DNA from: Acanthopleura granulata
Lineage: Eukaryota > Mollusca > Polyplacophora > Chitonida > Chitonidae
Direction of reading: 5' to 3'
Assembly (NCBI GenBank): GCA_016165875.1
Contig: JABBOT010000005.1
Location: 17,715,131-17,779,130, forward strand
DNA length: 64,000 nucleotides
Positions 13,300 through 26,313 of the stretch are shown one piece after another; the stretch's first letter is position 1; every line of letters starts with the position of its first letter. A program made the position numbers and the translations under genes. Under the pieces are notes generated by a model, which was not told the origin of the DNA, searched no databases, and worked only from the letters and a program-made list of their open reading frames with translations.

Positions 13300-13767
13300 G
13301 CCGAGAATCCTTTTATTTACTGGTCTGCTTATAGTGTTGCAACCACTGTGTTTATTACAATCCGAAACCAAGTGAAGTCATTTTGTAAAAACCATCTTGT
13401 ACTTTGTTTCATGTATGCCGAGAATCCTTTTATTTACTGGTCTGCTTATAGTGTTGCAACCACTATGTTTATTACAATCTGAAACCAAGTGAAGTCATTT
13501 TGTAAAAACCATCTTGTACTTTGTTTCATGCATGCCGAGAATCCTTTTATTTACTGGTCTGTTTATAGTGTTGCAACCACTGTGTTTATTACAATCCGAA
13601 ACCAAGTGAAGTCATTTTGTAAAAACCATCTTGTACTTTGTTTCATGCATGCCGAGAATCCTTTTATTTACTGGTCTGCTTATAGTGTTGCAACCACTAT
13701 GTTTATTACAATCCGAAACCAAGTGAAGTCATTTTGTAAAAACCATCTTGTACTTTGTTTCCTGCAT
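13300..13767. repeat. 117-bp tandem repeat, four copies
   Basis: Units start with GCCGAGAATCC at 13300, 13417, 13534 and 13651, an exact 117-bp spacing. The copies differ by only a few substitutions, so the expansion or homogenisation is recent. Because 117 is 39 codons, one plus-strand frame stays open through the array and encodes a 39-residue repeated peptide (ENPFIYWS...VATT). It is interrupted by a TGA at 13480-13482 caused by a single C-to-T change. There is no start context, codon signature or recognised domain, so coding is not claimed. Confidence 0.95.
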
Positions 13768-16700
13768 TGCAAACTGCTACTACCAGCTGAAGTAATATGA
13801 AATTTCATCATGTGATTCTGGGAAACAAAACTGAATGCCTTAAAAATAGCGCTAAATGAAAACTAAAATCCTGAAATCCTGAAAGCATTGAAATCCTAAA
13901 AAATTTACCAAACATTTTTTCTTTTTAGAAATGTTTTGGATTAATCTTAGCATTTTGGTATGTGAACAATAATGTATCATACTGTAGTTTGTAAGCGGAT
14001 TGCTACTCTTGCTTTCGGAGTCATTCGATCTTACAGTGTTTGTCGTGACAGATGTAAAACTTTATTGTTTCATGTATGAATTACCTATTCTCACTGATAG
14101 CTGTCGTTTTCCAAGATTTCGCAGAGTATTTGTTGCTACTGCACGTTAACAGCATGTAACCTATTGAGATTAATGAACTATATGTAATTTTCCTTTTATG
14201 ATCCCTTGTTTAACCGTTCATCTCAAGATTAACAGATGAAACCTTCTTAAAGAAAAAAACCCTGACATGTTTCAAATATACATGTCCTCATTATCTATAA
14301 ATAGTGAACTTTACAGTGTCACGTGATATGATCTGATGTTTGATGGAGGCTATTATACATGTATAATTCAGTACTGGGAAATTTGTGGTTTATACTGCAA
14401 GATAAGATTTTTTCTGGCGGTTGCCCAGGATTTGCTAGAATGCACTCAAGCATTATAACTGAGACCCATGTACCTCATTAGATAGCTGCATGAGGTCAAA
14501 AAAGCTGTGAGGCCATTGTTGTATAATTTCTTGTTTCACACGATCCTTTCAACCTTTTCAATCATTAACGCAGTTTTCAAAGGCTTGTGAATGCATACAG
14601 TTATTGTGAAAATGAAGACAAAAATGATTTGTTTGTGTGACACAATCATGAAATATTTTTTTCATTGGTGGTTGAAGCTGTTGAAGAATTAGGGCAACTT
14701 TGGCTTGAAGAGTATTAATCACTAATGGTTTCACTGAGCAAATACATGTAGTTTCTGAAATACGCACAGTCATGAGAAACTAAGAATGAATTAACAGTTG
14801 CCTTATGTGCACCTGATGTTACAGTCAGAGTGATGGTCAACTTCAGTTATGGAAAATTATTTACGTATGAGAGAATAAAGAATTTAATTATATCTCATTG
14901 AATGAGAGATGACCTGTATTTCCAAAGATACTACCGGTACTTTAATTAACTTACGAATTTTTGAAGAGTATCTATAAATTTAGACACATTCTTATGGTAC
15001 TTTAAGTACGTTTTGAACCACTTCATAAAAATAAAATGTAAAAATCGTTATGATTTTATGTGGAATATTTTATCATGGCTACAACCTCAAGCATTAATTG
15101 TTCCTGTTATTTTCTGAGTTAAGTGAAACATAGATAACATTGTCAGTTGCATATTGATCGAATTCAATTCAAAATCATATGAAATGGCAATTAAATAATA
15201 TTGTCATTTCTCTTTGACCTGTAGAAGTAAAGTGATGCTAAAACACAGTTGTTTGCCCATGACTTTCAAGTCATTTCCAAGTCATCAATGGGTCACTTGA
15301 GAGATTTTGAAACAATCTTTTATGTCAGATTTAGCTGTTTAAAAGCAGATAAATCCAGATAAGATAGTTTCATTACTCATCAGCATGATACTCCCAGAGT
15401 AATCAAACTTTTAAATCCATAGCTGAAATCGTGTAATCTTATAGGAAAGATCAAAAGTGGAACCACCTTGGAGCCTGTGACAGATTGTCCCTTATTTATT
15501 CCCATGGCACCAGCTAAGATCGGACAGGTGTCTAGAAGCCTGGGGTTTACTGATTTCTGGTTTACTTAATTCAAGCATTTTGTGCTTTAGACACAAATGC
15601 TCCCAGACCTTTGTAAGTTTGGCTTGGTGTATGGACGGCTTAAGCGGATAGGCCATTCATCAAGTGTCAGTTGGTTTAACTGTGTCAGTGTTCTGTGTAC
15701 TAAGTGGAATATCAGTGTGATGTCTTTGACATGGTGTTCCAGTGAGGCAGCGCTTGTGAATTTTGTGTGTCCAAGCCTCTGGTTAACTGTGAATCATGTT
15801 CGAGTACTTGAATCAGTTCTTCTTCAAGGAGACATTGTCATAGAATCAGTGATGGGAGAAACATTAAAAATGACATGATAGATTTACAGCAATGCTTCCA
15901 TGCTTTGCCTCATTGGTGGGCCTGATAATTACATAAGAATGTGATAGACACTGCAGTGTCTGCTGTTGTCTGTCATGGGAAAAAAACAATGAAGTACAAG
16001 CCATGATGGTTGTGCAGAAGTTAAACAGGAAAGGAACAGACAGGGGGTGCAGAGGGGGTGGATTGGTTGTTAACAGAAGGATTTACAGAAAAGGTGTGAT
16101 TAATCTAAATTCTAAACTTCTAGCTACACAGACATGCAATAGTGTGGCCTTGATTTCTGCATTATCCATTCATTAAACTGTTTATGGTCAGAGGCCATGT
16201 GGGTTTTGAAGGATTTTAATATTTAAGACAATGCCCATAAAGTGTTGATGTATTAATACTTGCACTGAAAGACCGTTAAACACTTCTGACAACATAATTA
16301 ACCTTGATTCAAACAGCGTAGTCCGATCAAACTGCTCATGGCCATCTAAACACCAGTTATCTGTATTTTAAATGTTTTTAACATTTGGCAACGATCACAA
16401 ACTCTTGATGGTAGCATTTGAACAGAGTTAAATTACAGGTGTTAGAAAACAGGATGTGTTCTTGCAGTTTTGAAGCCGAAACATGGCAGTGGACTGGCTT
16501 GTCAGATGAAAGGTCTGGAGTTAGAGTCGTTCTTGACTAAAACTTGCCCTCAGGGAGAATTCTGAACTCTGGCCGATTCTTGGATGAGTGTCTATTGTGC
16601 ATCAGACAGTTAAGAGTGGGTTTGACAGCGGCGGAGGTTGCGTATACCCAAACGTCTCCTGAAAGCGCTTGGGCTGTGGTTGACAGAGACTAATGGTAAT

Positions 16701-18828
16701 GGTGGTTGAATTGTGACAGGTATGGATTCCGGCATCCCTGCGTGCCGGCACTGTCCGATTTTTATCGTCCTCATGTATAGGTCTGCCGTAAGAGACTAAA
16801 TGTCACAGTCCCTGGTCATAAAGTCTGCAGAGTCACGTGATTAGATAAGGTGAAATACAATAAAATATCCATGGCTGTCACTTATTTTGACAATGAAACA
16901 TCACCTATGAAACACTCAATTCTTTTGCGAGTGATACATGTGGGAGGCCTGTTTTTTTCATCTTGCAATGACAAAGACAGCCATGTTGTTTTGGACATAA
17001 TAATGTTTTCTGTTTTCAAGGAATTTTTCTCCGTAGAATTATAATATTAAGGCGTTTTGGATGATTAAATTGATTGTGAAGTTTAAAAACCTGTGTTGCA
17101 TATCCATAATAGTGGGAATAATAAACAGAATTCTGTTGTCAGTGAATATTTGTGGTAATATTTTTTAAAGGGAAAAAAAGTGAAAAGAGATGCAAGAATA
17201 TAAGACTGTTAGCCACTTAGCAAACATACACATATCTTTTCAACATGTGTTAAAATGTTCATTACTTATTTGGGGCACAATTTTGTAATTGCATAAACCT
17301 GAATTAACAGTGTTATAAGGTGTGATTGGTTGAATTATGGTGAAGTTGGCCAAATAACACTCGGAATTTGTGACCAGATTAATCCTGCTGAAAAACAACA
17401 CTTGCATACCTTGATATGCTTGAAAAATAAACTTATAAACTAAAATACATACTTATTTAAGTGAAGAAATGATCTGGAACCTAATGGGCTCTGTTGGGTC
17501 TGGGTGCAGTGTACCCCGGCTTAAGCCAGATCAGCTATATATCAGCTGAGGTAGAATGTGGCGTTGAGTGTACGTCTTGTTTGTAAAGCAGCACTGGAAT
17601 AGATCTTAGTAGCACTGGAATAGATCCTAGCTTCTTCAGGATTCAAGTTAATTCTAACCTCGTAGACCCAAGACTAAATCCATTTAAATAAATCCCATTC
17701 CAACTGATGTCTTATTTAGTTGCCATTTTTGATACCAAGCTACTCTCTCAGGGTTCATAAGGGAATTTCCAAGTCCTACAAGCACGAGTAAATACGATGA
17801 CTGTTCAGTTTCCTTTCTTTGATGACATTTTTTACATCTTGACTTAAAAAGAAAACTAAGTTTACATGTGCAACACCTGAGAAGACTTCTGCAGCCTACA
17901 TGTTTACAGAAATTTTCAGGGTTGGAAGGTGTGTACTTTGAAAAAGAAAGCAACAAATTTACTAATGCTTTTGGCATAAGTTTTATTATTTAAAAATCTG
18001 TTGAAATTACTTTAATCACCCAACCGCCTAATGTGTAGCCATTTACCACAGTGTAGAAAAGCTTTATTGGAACATATACGTCTATAATATATACAAAGTT
18101 TGGGTTTCCTGGTGGGGTTGACATTTAATATCAGAATAATAAGCTGTTGCAGGCAGTGGTACAAATGACATCTGTATTGTTGGTAAAAGATGAAAACCTG
18201 AGGCAGTGTAAAAAAAAGAAAAAGCTGTTATTGGTTTACTGGTGCATGGTGGGTGTTCTGAAGTGTTTGTCTATTACAGTCGTTAGTGGGCTTTATTGAA
18301 AGCTATTATACAGGGCACCCTGTGAATATATGACCAGGAAAGCTTATTGTCCCTAGCCGTCATATCTGGGAAATGTCAGGGTCTGGTGGCTCCTCCAGTT
18401 GGAAATAAATTGTGAGGCATTAAGGTATATTATGACAGCTGTAGGAAAGGTTAACTGGAGTGATGTGAATCCAGGCCCAATCTGGACAAGGCTGCTCGAG
18501 TACAAGCCAATTCAATATGGCTTCATTGCAGATAATTTCTGCCCAGAAGCCGAGTTTACCTCACCTTTGGTTGTGGACAAACCAAGGTCCATCGCGCTTC
18601 AACGTTTATTACTAATCGTCAGAGGTAGTGTCTTTGCATTGTGATCGAACCACTTGTTGAGGAGAATTTCGACTTGGTATTCGCCCTGATCATGGCAGTC
18701 CTTCACTGTTTTAACAAGATGTCGTAAAGCTTGAAATACACATCTCTGTCATAAAGCATATTAATTACAATACTGTCAAACATGGGCTGAACAGCACAGG
18801 TATATAGATACCGTAGATTCCTTTACCC
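13768..18828. other. Intronic sequence without recognised gene
   Basis: No gene was recognised. A dispersed repeat segment lies at 15640-15800 (annotated separately). A 21-bp near-duplication (AGCACTGGAATAGATC) occurs at about 17589-17632. The rest is AT-rich unique-looking sequence. Confidence 0.5.
15640..15800 (+). repeat. Dispersed repeat segment (copy 1 of 3)
   Basis: The segment contains GATGTCTTTGACATGG and CCAGTGAGGCAGCGCTT. A related segment is at 46380-46500 (GATGTCTTTGATGTG, CAGTGAGGCAGCG), and a minus-strand fragment is at 42175-42225 (GTGCTGCCTCACTGAAACAT). This suggests an interspersed element, possibly a SINE body, whose ends are not definable here. Confidence 0.5.
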
Positions 18829-18829
18829 A

Positions 18830-18861
<32 letters not shown>
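18829..18861. repeat. (CAGT)n microsatellite
   Basis: Eight tandem tetranucleotides of CAGT/GTCA with one change (GTAA) near the 3' end. Confidence 0.9.
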
Positions 18862-18862
<1 letters not shown>

Positions 18863-21800
18863 AGCAACCTTAATTTATGCCCAGTATACTACCTGTTATA
18901 AAAAATTACCAAGGTTAAGGTGAGCTGACGGGTATGAAAAAATGGGTTGACCACAGCTCATGAAAATTTACCTTCATGGTTCACCATAATAAAGTTGTAC
19001 CATCGATGTCTAAGCCTTGTTTTTCCGATCCATATGTTAATTAAAACTGTGGTTGAGGAAATAGTATTGACCCGAGGAGCAAAAAGAATTTTTGTTTAGA
19101 TGTGGTTGGGTTCTTCTTACGATTATTGGTGGTACCTTAATCCTTGTGATTTTCTGGAACTGGTTTTGATATATCCAAAAGACTATAACATATTCACATG
19201 AAGTTTTCAAACACATCATGTCTTAGGAATTTCTTAAATACAGATGCTACCGGTAATATTATAAAGTGACTCGTTCAAGAAACAGGTGTTTTTTTTCTTG
19301 AACTGGTAATCTTTAATTTTTTGAAAGGAGAAAGAAAATTAGCTCAAGTTTTCAGTGAAGTGTTATTCTCCCATCACAAAGGGATGTTGATTTGTTGTCG
19401 AAACATCCCAGTTCTAGAATGTATACATGTAGGTATGAAATCACATGTTTAGTTAAATGGAAATAGAATTACAGGTGTCCCTACCATACTGCCTCAGTGC
19501 CACCAAATGTACAAATGTCTCAGATAAGTGATGTATTACTTTATGCATTTCCATTGGTTGAGAGGGTTAAAACTTGTCGGAAGGTCATCAAGCTGTTAGA
19601 TAGGTTTTCTTTGCTTCTTTGAAATGCATTGCATTAAGTGTTTAAGAAAGGCAGTTAATGATGTAATTTGTGAATTTTGATGGATGACATTTTCTGCTTG
19701 TGTTTCGACAAATCCACATGGAGAAATTTTCCTGGAACATTTAAGAAATTAAATTAGCATGAAAAAAACCATTAAAGAGAGAAAGTATTAAGTGCTTGTC
19801 TGAAACGTCAGTGTTCGATATTGGGTAAATTTGGAGAAAATCACTCACTAACTTTTTTATGAAACTTTATGTGTTCTGTTCAAAATGTTAAAATCTGCCT
19901 GCAACTGAGAGGATAGATTATTAGTGGTGAAAGACAATTCCTGTTTGAAATATTAGCATGTGAGAAGTTTCCAATTGTGCAATAAATCGCAGAGTCATCT
20001 GTATTACTTACTGTGACATATATAAGCCTTAAGGAACTTCATCTGATCAAAATCAGATTAGAGTCATACATGGGTAATTTATAGGTGTTATGGATACCTC
20101 CAGCGAGGGACTGTTGTTGTTTTTCATCAGGAAGTTGAGTGGGGGATTGGTTGTAAATCACCTGTTGTTGACAAGCTGTTTACAGTTTCTCCAGTGGATG
20201 CAGATGTTTTCATTTAAAAGGGTTAAACACATAAACTGGCAAAAACTTGATCCTTCTGTTTGCTTGGCTATGGATTTTATTGGTGAAAAGGGTGCAGTTT
20301 GTTGAAGTGGGTAGTAAATTGTTGTGCTGATAAATGTTTCGCTTGCCACCAGAAAGGAACTCTATAATTGTTTTCAGATGTGACTTTATTTTTATGTGTA
20401 GAATAATTATGGATCGGTCTTTCCTGCATTGTCTTTCCAGTTTGTTGTGTACAGCGTGATATGAAAAAGCAAATGTGTTTGTGTTGTAGAAAACAGTGAC
20501 CGTTCATAATTAGCCAAATTAGTTCAAAGACTGCATGTGAAGTTCATCTCATTATGCAGTCAAGGGAAATGTAAAAAAAAAAAACAGAGAATAAATTAAA
20601 GTGAGTTTTGGCTTTCCTATGCAAGAAAGCTTGGGTAGAATGGAATAACATAACTGATAATCACACAAGTGGGTTAAAGATAAAGAAAACACTTCACATA
20701 ATGTGTATGTATTCATGAAATAAATCAAATTATTGTTTAATCTTTGATGGTTATCTTGCTGACTCATACTTCATTTTAGTGTTTTCTTGACATTATAGTA
20801 GACTGGTTATAGGTTGCTTGCATTTGAATGTAATAGATAAGTAATGCTCATTATGGATTAAACCACTGACCATTGAAATTAAGGCTTTTCATTCCATGAA
20901 GGTCTTTCAGTCAGGTGACTGGTATAACAAAGCTATGTATTGAAACCGACATTCGTATACCAGCCGTCATCCAAAATGGGCCAATAATCAAGTAAATAAC
21001 ATGAGACAAAGAAACAAAAGAACAACAACAAAATGGAACCAGTTGGCAAACCGGAATCACATAACAAAGTCACCGAGCAACAATCCGACAGGCCTACTTC
21101 TCTTCAACAACATTGTGAGATCTGCATGTGGGAACTCCACCTTACTAACTGTGTAACCATAGGTCTACTGAATGAGGAGTTCAGGATATCAATTACATTG
21201 TACACTACATATTGAAGTATAGGCTTTGGATGTTTTTCTTGAAGTAAAGTAATATATTCTTCCAGTGAGGAATCAGTTTTCAAATGTGCATTCATTGGGT
21301 ACTAGGCTTTTAATTACTCTAGAAAGTTTTAGTTTGAAGTGTTTATGACATATGATAGTTTCCCTGTGAAGACAGCTATTTAAGAAAAATATTGTTTTCA
21401 CAGTTGTGTTTATATAATGGATTAGCTAGGGACAGCCTCAGGATGGAGATATTGTGGACTTGTGAAGGTCAGAGGAGAGTAGTATTAAGTCAGATAGGAT
21501 GGATAGGTTCTGTCCAGGTAATTTTTTGAAAGTGAGAACGCAATGAAGTGGTGATGTGGTGTAGATCCTGTTTCTGAACTCCGTTGTCATGGGCGATTGT
21601 GAAGCAGGCCAACCATTTCCTGTAACACTGACTAATCAGGAGTACTGTGTGAGAAAATGGAACTTTGTCCTTGCAGTGAGACAGCTGGGAGATAAGTTTT
21701 GACTTTGATCGTGAGGCAAAAGCCTTGGGCAAATGTTACTCGTATGCGCAAAGCAGCGTGAAAATTGGCTCAGTATGTCTGAAGTAAATTGCTTCTCGCA

Positions 21801-24033
21801 CAAGAGACTGTTCCTGTTAAGGCCTGACCGGTTATTGTCACTACATTCCTATTTGGGGAGGAAGGACTTGTGTTTGTTCGCTCTTTCAAGACGACTTATC
21901 AGTCGTCAGTCATGACTGCCTCGAGATATGACCGCTTGACCATGGACAATAAGCCGGACAGCTGACGCCGCCCACCCTGACACAAATGCGCTTTCAACTA
22001 ATTGTTTTCACCCACATGTTCCATCAGGTTTCCACGCTCCTGGAACTCTGGGTTCGCAGAGGATTGAAGCCTTGGCATGTATTAGGGCTTCATCAGTAGG
22101 CTTGTCCATTCCAGCTAAATTACCACCCAGTGTGATGGCAATCTTGCCGGCTTTGGCTAGCTGTTCTTGAAGCCACCCCAGTCTTTTTGGCCCCTTGCTG
22201 GAAGAGAGACGATACTTGGAGGTCAGGTGTTATTGGCCTTAGAGGCATCGCCAGAAATCGAGCTGCACCGTATTCCAAAAATTCCATCTCTCCCTGCGGG
22301 GTCCGGAGAACCAGTTTCTTGCCATCTTCAGTAAATGAAATTCCTGGGCCACAAGAAAATGAGTTTCTGTTCCATGTTTGAAGTGAATCAATAGAATTTG
22401 TGCCCGTCTGCTGTCAGAAGTAGATTTGGTGTTTTGTACCGTATGAGGGGGTACAGCATTGACAATTTTTGGAACTGTATCATTTCTTCCCTTCAATCAA
22501 TTCCTCTTTTTGTTTAGTTAACAAATACATTAGATAGCATGTGGTGAACAAATCACACTTCATGCTCGCAGCTCTTCGATTTCTGCTAAACCCAGATCGA
22601 AGCACGGTTAAAATTCTCAAAAGCCTCTGTGGTGTGGATGATTTAGGACTTACAATGTGACCCGAGATTCTATGATTGGGTCTGTGAAATTTGATTTTCA
22701 GCTGTCTGCGGAAACTTTCCTGGTACCTGACCAGACAAAAGGGACAATTTTGTGTCCTATGGCAGATGCTGACTGATCACAGAGGAGAAGTCTCAATGGG
22801 ATCTCTCCACACCAAAGCATATCCCATGTTTACATTAATGCAACACACACAATGGAAAACCCGAAGGTTGATAGAATTTAATTGAATCCTTGCCTCAATG
22901 GGACCCTTTTTATTGGGGTGACCTTGCAGTATGATGAACACCCGCAAAAACACTATGATAGGTTCGTGTTAGGGGACCGATGGAATTATTTGGATTCTAT
23001 CTTTTTGTCAAATATTGACACTGTGCCTTGGAGTGAATGCGGGTGACTGAGGGCCGACATAGGTCGTCCTTTGGGACACGGATAATGGGCTGCTCTGCAT
23101 TCCAACACACTACCTCTTTCATCTTGAAAGTAAAATTATGTCCGATCGCTGCCATGATTGTTCACTTCTGGTCCTAAAGTGCTGAAGGGGGCAGATTAAT
23201 TTCTGTCAACTCGCTTGGCTCAAAAGCGATCATTGCTAACCGCGCTTACTGGTCACGGAAAGGCATGTCAAGACATTTGGGCACATGTGTCAAGAGCAAA
23301 CTCACCAATATGGACCCAGGACTTGTATCTTGCTTCCTTCCTCTTGTGTACAAGTGGTTACAAATTTGTACTCAGCAAAATGGCCAGTGGTCTGTCAGGA
23401 TAAGGACAAAGCCTCTGCACAATGGATGAACAGTTTGGAATAATTGGAATCATTTTTCTCGCCAGTCAGGCCCTTTAACATGAAGAGGATCAACGTTGTA
23501 GAACATGATGGAATATAGTAATTTTGCCTATGTGCCAAAGACAAAAAGTCAACTGATATTAAATGACAATGTGTGCATGCATCAGTCTGCCTCCCTGACT
23601 TCACAAAAATAACTCCTAACCAAACAGACATAACATTGCAAACTTATGACACTTGGCACTTGCGTTGAAAGAAATAAAGGGAATCCTGTTGTAGTGTGAT
23701 GCTAATTTATGGCATCATACCCTCTCAAAACATTAGTGAGATTGGGGGATTGGTTTTGTTTGAAAGCCTTATGTTTTTTAATTTTTTTTTCGGAACACTT
23801 TTGGTCACATATCATATTCCACATGCTGTTGTCATGGTAATAATAGGCTTAGGGTTTAGTTGGCATATTCGATTTTGATCTTCTGTGTAGATGAACATCA
23901 GCCATGGACCTTTGCTTTTTGGATTACCACGTGAATTATATGTTGAGCTCAGAAATGCATTTGGTACAAAACCTGAAGCTGTCATGTTTGATTTATTCAT
24001 TTCATTGATGCTTAATTATAATGCCAGACTTAA
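18862..24033. other. Intronic sequence without recognised gene
   Basis: No exon, RNA gene or well-preserved mobile element was recognised. From about 21440 to 23400 the base composition is less AT-rich and repeat-poor. It could include conserved regulatory DNA, but no specific motif stands out. Confidence 0.45.
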
Positions 24034-24045
24034 TCATAATATGTT
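24034..24045. repeat. Target-site duplication, left copy
   Basis: TCATAATATGTT at 24034-24045 is repeated exactly at 24309-24320, flanking the SINE between them. A 12-bp direct repeat is expected from LINE-mediated insertion. Confidence 0.85.
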
Positions 24046-24308
24046 ATTTATTTATTTGATTGGTGTTCAAAAACCGTACTCAAGAATATTTCGCTTATAT
24101 GACGGCAAGAAGCATTATGGTGGAAAGAAACCAGGCAGAGCCTGGGAGAAACCCACGACCATCTGCAGGTTGCTGGCAGACCTTCCCACATATGTCAGGA
24201 GAGGAAGCCAGCATGAGCTGGACTTGAACTCACTCTGACCGCATTGGTGGTAAACTCCTGGGTCATCGCTCTGCACTAGTGTGCTAACCGCCTGAGCCAT
24301 GGAGGCCC
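24046..24308 (-). mobile_element. tRNA-derived SINE, family A, full length with target-site duplication
   Basis: This is the best-preserved SINE in the window. On the minus strand it begins GGGCCTCCATGGCTCAGGCG (A-box region) and has the B box GTGAGTTCAAGTCCAGC. The body contains GGGAAGGTCTGCCAGCAACC, then TATTCTTGAGTACGG, and the element ends CACCAATCAAATAAATAAA. Exact 12-bp direct repeats flank it. Its 5' head lies about 640 bp upstream of the Ig exon. Confidence 0.92.
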
Positions 24309-24320
24309 TCATAATATGTT
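24309..24320. repeat. Target-site duplication, right copy
   Basis: Identical 12-mer to 24034-24045, immediately outside the SINE head. Confidence 0.85.
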
Positions 24321-24607
24321 GGTCAAGTGGCTATAATATTTACTTTGCATTAAAGCATGAGATATTCTGGAGTACAGCATGAAATACGAATCAAATAAAT
24401 AAATAAGTAAGCAAATTTCAAGCCTGAGACTGGAGATGTATTCATTCAGATTTAAGACTTCAAAACTGACGTTTTTACTACTTTCTTGTTTTGTGCTCAT
24501 CAGAAGGCCCTGTAATAGCTGGCTTTGCATCAGTCTGAGACTGTTTGACTTGTTTGGTGTCTTTGGCATTGTGTTTCCGTGAAACTGCACAGTAATAAAA
24601 CAGCAAG

Positions 24608-24809
24608 CTGACCCAAGAGCCTCTCCATAACAGGGTAACTGTGAGTTCAAGTCCAGTGCATGCATGCTCTGGACATAAGGTCCACCAGCAACATGCAGAC
24701 GGTCAGGGATCTTTCCAGGGGTCTGCCAGGTTTCTGCCTATTTTATGCAGGTCGTCGTTGAGCATGGCATAAACCACCAAATCAAATAAATAAATAAACA
24801 ATTAAATAG
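24608..24809 (+). mobile_element. SINE, family A, 5'-damaged
   Basis: Starts at TGACCCAAGAGCCTCTC and has the B box GTGAGTTCAAGTCCAG (24641-24656). The body contains GTCCACCAGCAAC and GGTTTCTGCC, and the tail is CACCAAATCAAATAAATAAA with one changed base. It sits in opposite orientation to the copy 300 bp upstream and ends about 135 bp before the Ig exon acceptor. Confidence 0.8.
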
Positions 24810-24943
24810 TAATAAAATATGTTGGCAGAGGGACAGATCTGTTTATGTAATGTAATGACTACAATGCACCAAACCCTCAAACACCATTGAATAGATATAA
24901 ATGTGAAATATTAATGTTCTCCTCTGTCATTTGTGTGTTTCAG

Positions 24944-25050
24944 TGTATGGCCGTGACCCAGACTTTGATGTGCCTGTGATTAATGTGACGATAACAGCCG
25001 GGATGACGGCTGTCTTGCCTTGTTCTGTGAATAACCTTGGCAGCCATCTG
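24944..25050 (+). CDS. Lachesin/DIP/IgLON-like protein, exon with N-terminal half of Ig domain 1
   Basis: This exon encodes 35 complete codons preceded by two bases of a split codon (phase 1 at its start, phase 0 at its end). The peptide begins YGRDPDFDVPVINVTITAG and runs on to a TAVLPCSVNNLGSHL end. It holds the A and B strands of an Ig V/I-set domain. The B-strand cysteine is residue 26 of the exon, and an N-glycosylation sequon (NVT) lies at residues 13-15. The acceptor is TTTCAG (ends 24943) and the donor is CTG|GTAAAT (25051). The next exon at 57092 continues in frame and supplies the core Trp and second Cys. Known members of this family are secreted or GPI-anchored neuronal adhesion proteins with three Ig domains. 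The signal-peptide exon is not seen. The exon on its own is short, so its assignment depends on the join to the second exon. Which of lachesin, DIP, neurotrimin or LSAMP is the true orthologue cannot be decided from one domain. Confidence 0.85.
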
Positions 25051-26129
25051 GTAAATAGACACTTCATTATTCGTTTGCATTATTGTTCATTAACACCGCC
25101 ATTTTTTGCTTTCAGAATCCATTAATCTGTTGATGTGGTTGACAGATTGTGTTTATAGTTTCAGATATGCTGTTCATCTTTATAGAAAAACAACAACAAA
25201 AAAAGGGAAAGAAATCAAGAAGCAAGGAAATTATCATTATCACACACACCACTGATAATTTTACATGTATCGAATACCTTAATTTTTTAAACTTCCTTGA
25301 ATATGAAACCGTAGGCATTGAAATATGGTATCTGTGGTCTTTACATCTACACACCATATGTATGTTGTTGAGTGTGAGAGGTGGTGGATTCTTTGTAAAC
25401 TTTACAATTCACAATTGATAAAATTCCTGTGAAGTACATTGTGTAATGTGCACAATTTAATATATGCAGAAAACTATTTTGACCTTGAATACATTAACAA
25501 AACTGCAGTGATTTGGGAAATTGCCAGAGGAGACCATACTGGGACGGTGACAGGCATAAAATACGAAACAAGAAAACAAAAACTCATGGGGATAAGCTAG
25601 CTACATGTCTTTAAGAGTTTGGTCACATTAGCGCTCTCCATCTTGCTGATGTAGAGATATAGAGGATATTGCACAGTGAAGGTTGAATACCATAAATATT
25701 GTTCGAGTGAGAGGTGGAAATGGTAACCCAAGAGATGTGAAGGAAATACTGGGATTTCACTGATGTATAAATAATAAATAGTTATTTCAAAAGTGTTTGC
25801 AGCTTGTGGTTGTGACATCCACACTTTAATAACCGTTTTAACGATTACAGATGTATAGCACATTGTATGTGGTGCAGAACCAAAAACTGATCTCTTCCCT
25901 TATAGCTCTGCCACATGTATGACTTGAAACTGATATAGGTACATGTACATGTATGTCTAAATATGTAAACTGAGTGAGATAATGGACTTGAATAGAGAGA
26001 TGATTTGTGAATTATCCCTCTCATTCTATTCCTTGGGCCTTGATAAGTTTTCGCCAGATTTAGTTGGCCATTTGTGCAGTTTCACCCTTGTTGAATTTCA
26101 CTCATATTTCACTATCTGTACACTGTATG
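25051..26129. other. Start of giant intron, no other feature seen
   Basis: AT-rich sequence follows the donor. An ACATGTACATGTATGT run lies at 25940-25955. No exon or repeat family was recognised. Confidence 0.5.
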
Positions 26130-26313
26130 TCTATTTCACGTGTGGACAAGATTGTCAGTAAGTTGCCAAATGTCAGTGGTTTTACTGCAACCATCCTGGT
26201 TTCCTCCACTCATAAAACTCAGGCCATCATCATGCAAGGGAAGGATTATGGGTATGGCATTAAGAAACAAGCTGATACATAAATAAGTAAGTAAATAAAT
26301 AAATAAATAAATT
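26130..26313 (+). mobile_element. SINE 3' half
   Basis: Contains CCTGGTTTCCTCCACTCATA followed by AAACTCAGGCCATCATC, then an AAATAAGTAAGTAAATAAAT tail. The GGTTTCCTCCAC block and A/T-rich tail match the 3' modules of the other SINEs. The head is not recognisable. Confidence 0.6.

Larger units (their letters stand above)
1..24943 (+). other. Upstream intron of the Ig-domain gene (partial)
   Basis: This stretch ends at a clear acceptor: a pyrimidine-rich run from about 24917 followed by TTTCAG at 24938-24943. No coding exon was convincing here. Open frames are short, lack paired splice sites or overlap repeats. It holds several SINEs (listed separately), a 117-bp tandem array and microsatellites. 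It is inferred to be intron because the downstream exon begins in phase 1 and lacks a signal peptide, so at least one earlier exon must exist. A 5' UTR exon or alternative promoter inside this interval cannot be excluded. Confidence 0.6.

Noticed and set aside
23891..24238. 115-residue plus-strand open frame
   Set aside because: Its second half is the inverted SINE at 24046-24308, so the frame is a repeat artefact.
24309..24665. 118-residue minus-strand open frame
   Set aside because: Lies between and over SINE sequence, with no domain or paired splice sites.
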